29,959 nucleotides of DNA from a virus. A program made the translations under genes and the position numbers. Shown piece by piece: positions 28,448-29,959 of the stretch (its first letter is position 1; each line of letters begins with the position of its first letter). Below the pieces are notes generated by a model. The model did no database searches. It saw nothing but the letters and a program-made list of their open reading frames with translations, and was not told the origin of the DNA. The stretch lies in the IMG/VR virus record IMGVR_UViG_3300029319_000322, positions 1-29,959 of that record. The stretch is one strand, 5' to 3'.

Positions 28448-28863
28448 TAGCCAAGATGTTTATTAAAAGATGCAATAGCTCTTTCAGTAATGACATCTAT
28501 TTTTTCTTCAGAAAAATTACCACTACCCATAGCTCTACCTACAACACCAGTAACAAATATAAGTCTGTCTTTGTTAGCATCAGGTTTGAATCCATTAGCA
28601 CCATTAGTAGTTGCAACTGGTTGACTGCTTTCTGCAATCACTTTTACCGATTCTACGTTGCTGTATTGATTTCCGTTAGCCGAAGTTTTAACTCCTTTTA
28701 CAACATAACTTATTGTTGAATTTGGCTGTGGAATTGGATCTAATTTTTCTCTGCAATACAATCTAGTTCCATCTGTTAAATCAAAAGCATAATTATTAAT
28801 ATATACTCCCTCTTCATTAGTTTTGCTATTGTCGTATGTCTTAGCTATTTTTCCTTCATTCAT
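28447..28863 (-). CDS. Putative OB-fold single-strand DNA-binding protein, 138 aa
   Basis: The N-terminal 80 residues have alternating beta segments (EGVYINNYAFDLTDGTRLYC, then STISYVVKGVKTSANGNQYS) consistent with an OB fold. The middle is polar and Gln/Asn-rich, and the C-terminus is helical (NFSEEKIDVITERAIASFNK). The acidic tail typical of SSB is absent. The location next to HNH and other DNA genes supports a DNA-binding role, but this is tentative. The leader has AAT repeats, then GAGGAGAAAAAT, and carries the longest match (12 nt) to the complement of the candidate RNA loop. Confidence 0.5.
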   Translation of the reverse strand: MNEGKIAKTYDNSKTNEEGVYINNYAFDLTDGTRLYCREKLDPIPQPNSTISYVVKGVKTSANGNQYSNVESVKVIAESSQPVATTNGANGFKPDANKDRLIFVTGVVGRAMGSGNFSEEKIDVITERAIASFNKHLG

Positions 28864-28887
28864 ATTTTTCTCCTCATTATTATTATT

Positions 28888-29274
28888 TTATTTATTTACT
28901 ATGTTATATCCCCTTCCCTCCAAACAGTTATCTATATAATCTTTCCTTGTTTGAAGTTTAGGTGATAGCCATAACACTCTAAATCTTAATGAATTATACA
29001 CTACTTTTCCAGCATCTACTAAAAAATTTGTTTCATCTTTTACTAAGGATTCGCAAGTATATAAGTCATCATGGTATCTGTTCATGTCGCCTTCGACATT
29101 CGCTGATGATTTACCTCTACTATCTACTATTCGTTTTGAACTGCACCCAGCTAGGCAAAAAATAATAAATAATAAAAAGCAAATTCCTAATATTTTGAAA
29201 CGCAAATGTGTGTTCCAAAATGTATATCTCTTTGGGGTACTTTTTAAGATATGTCTTAAAATGTGTTTGTTCAT
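28888..29274 (-). CDS. Phage lipoprotein, 128 aa
   Basis: ATG 29274 is preceded by GGGGGTTAAT; a longer frame (to 29313) lies within the upstream gene. The N-terminus is long and basic, then a hydrophobic segment ILGICFLLFIIFC (28-40) ends in the lipobox LAGC (41-44), with Cys44 as the lipidation site. The mature part is polar and has two cysteines (YTCESLVKDE, DNCLEG). An early phage lipoprotein can act in superinfection exclusion by blocking receptors, as with T5 Llp; a virion or lysis role is an alternative. Confidence 0.78.
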   Translation of the reverse strand: MNKHILRHILKSTPKRYTFWNTHLRFKILGICFLLFIIFCLAGCSSKRIVDSRGKSSANVEGDMNRYHDDLYTCESLVKDETNFLVDAGKVVYNSLRFRVLWLSPKLQTRKDYIDNCLEGRGYNIVNK

Positions 29275-29275
29275 A

Positions 29276-29452
29276 TTAACCCCCACTCGAAAGAATTTTT
29301 TTTGTTCTTGCATTATGTCTATCTTGTAAACTTTTTAATTCCTCTGAGTAATCTATTACTTGTTCAACTAATTCAGATAATAATTGTACTTTTCTTTCTG
29401 GGTCTAAATTACAATTAATTATTTCTTTTAAGTATTTTCTAGTTTCTATCAT
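29276..29452 (-). CDS. Small coiled-coil early protein, 58 aa
   Basis: Frame from ATG 29452, overlapping the TAA of the 55-residue gene (TAATG), to TAA 29276-29278. The protein starts MIETRKYLKEIINCNLDPER and continues as an amphipathic helix (KVQLLSELVEQVIDYSEELK), so it is likely dimeric. It precedes the lipoprotein gene. The function is unknown. Confidence 0.65.
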   Translation of the reverse strand: MIETRKYLKEIINCNLDPERKVQLLSELVEQVIDYSEELKSLQDRHNARTKKILSSGG

Positions 29453-29619
29453 TATATCACCCCTTTAATTGTTTTTATTAAGTTCATATCATTATCATAA
29501 AGTCCTATAGTATCGTCTATATGATGAATCTTGAAGTAATAAGTTATTTTGTCATTTGTTATTACTTTAAATTTTACAGTATCATTACTGCAAAAGTCAT
29601 AAAATTTTAGTCCACCCAT
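29452..29619 (-). CDS. Small early protein, 55 aa
   Basis: ATG 29619 is preceded by AAGGAGATATAA, part of the 55-bp repeat, and the frame ends at TAA overlapping the next start. The protein begins MGGLKFYDFCSNDTVKFKVI and is beta-rich (TYYFKIHHIDDTIGLYD), like a small OB/SH3-type domain. No family is recognised. The same leader occurs at the left edge of the window. Confidence 0.65.
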   Translation of the reverse strand: MGGLKFYDFCSNDTVKFKVITNDKITYYFKIHHIDDTIGLYDNDMNLIKTIKGVI

Positions 29620-29621
29620 TT

Positions 29622-29676
29622 ATATCTCCTTGCCATAATTATTATTGAAAAGGAAAGTGCTGTTAAGCACTCTCCT
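29622..29676. repeat. 55-bp direct repeat, right copy
   Basis: Identical to bases 1-55. Here the repeat lies between the right paralogue of the 91-residue gene and the 55-residue gene, and includes the repeated hairpin (29652-29675) and the AAGGAGATAT ribosome-binding site. It is 283 bases inside the right edge, so it is not itself a terminal redundancy. Confidence 0.95.
29652..29675 (-). repeat. Intercistronic hairpin, copy 4
   Basis: Identical in sequence to copy 1 (31-54). The stem is GGAGAGTGC/GCACTTTCC with the loop TTAACA. The TAA stop of the right paralogue (29663-29665) lies in this loop, and the last codons GAG AGT GCT make one arm, the same layout as copy 3. Confidence 0.8.
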
Positions 29677-29938
29677 TGTATAAAGTTATATTGTTAGTAT
29701 CTACCCACTCCCAAGAATAATTTTCATCATTCTTGAAACCAAATATGTCCATAACTCTCTCTGTGTCATATTCTTCTCTACTTCTAATCCACTCGTGTAA
29801 TTCACTTCCATAAACTAACTCTATGTTTAAAGAATTATCATCATAATTAGAAAACTTAAAATCAAAGCTACAAGCCATGTCATATTTAGCAAAATATTTT
29901 TTAGCTTGTAATAAAATTTTTTCTCTTAAATGTTTCAT
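29663..29938 (-). CDS. Early acidic protein of unknown function, copy 2, 91 aa
   Basis: A second copy of the gene at 579-854, with four conservative differences in 91 residues. The first 77 bases of the strand at its 5' side (29883-29959) are identical to 799-875. It starts at ATG 29938 after AAAAGGGG. The two copies are separated by about 29 kb in this window but may be close together on a circular map, a few hundred bases apart. Function unknown; two copies suggest dosage or gene duplication within an early cassette array. Confidence 0.8.
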   Translation of the reverse strand: MKHLREKILLQAKKYFAKYDMACSFDFKFSNYDDNSLNIELVYGSELHEWIRSREEYDTERVMDIFGFKNDENYSWEWVDTNNITLYKESA

Positions 29939-29959
29939 AAAAAACCCCTTTTCATTATT

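Noticed and set aside
1-29959. tRNA genes, integrase and attachment site
   Set aside because: I found no cloverleaf-like tRNA sequence and no tyrosine or serine recombinase motif, so there is no support for a lysogenic module in this window.

Overview
The window is most of an AT-rich tailed-phage genome, and every protein gene I can support is on the minus strand. Genes are tightly packed, with 4-nt overlaps (ATGA, TAATG) and many short reading frames. The gene set is that of a siphovirus: terminase pair, DUF4055-like portal, MuF-like head protein, scaffold, HK97-type capsid, tail tube, a tail chaperone with a programmed frameshift, a 677-residue tape measure and a lambda J-like tip. The fibre architecture and the small basic proteins resemble marine phages of AT-rich hosts such as SAR11; that host is an inference. 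I see no integrase, DNA polymerase, helicase, tRNA or CRISPR array.

Layout in order of leftward transcription. The best protein-gene promoter (TTGACA, 17-bp spacer, TGTATT) is at 1302-1330 and fires left into small early genes (1267 down to 54). Both window edges lie inside repeats that recur at the opposite end, so the molecule is probably circular or circularly permuted and the early operon probably continues at the right edge. That module (29938 down to 24828) holds a near-identical copy of one left-end gene, a lipoprotein, a possible OB-fold protein, an HNH nuclease, a winged-helix protein, zinc-ribbon proteins, a RecB/Cas4-like nuclease and a DUF1376 protein. Packaging and head genes follow (24840 to 16323), then the tail (16326 to 3945), lysis and membrane genes (3976 to 2122), and three strongly basic miniproteins (1890 to 1485), next to the promoter where the cycle began.

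The control region at 1268-1485 is the most interesting part. On the plus strand, where no protein is encoded, a promoter-like pair (TTGTAT, 17 bp, TATAAT) is followed 57 nt after its -10 box by a strong intrinsic terminator. It would make an RNA of about 81 nt whose 5' hairpin loop carries a UCUCC anti-Shine-Dalgarno segment complementary to several early-gene leaders. Other points of note are a stop-codon-spanning hairpin repeated at gene boundaries, a slippery A AAA AAC site joining two tail chaperone frames, a holin followed by a start-less open frame in the -1 frame, and a MuF head protein carrying a HExxH metallopeptidase domain. Several genes of 23 to 58 residues fill what would otherwise look like intergenic gaps.
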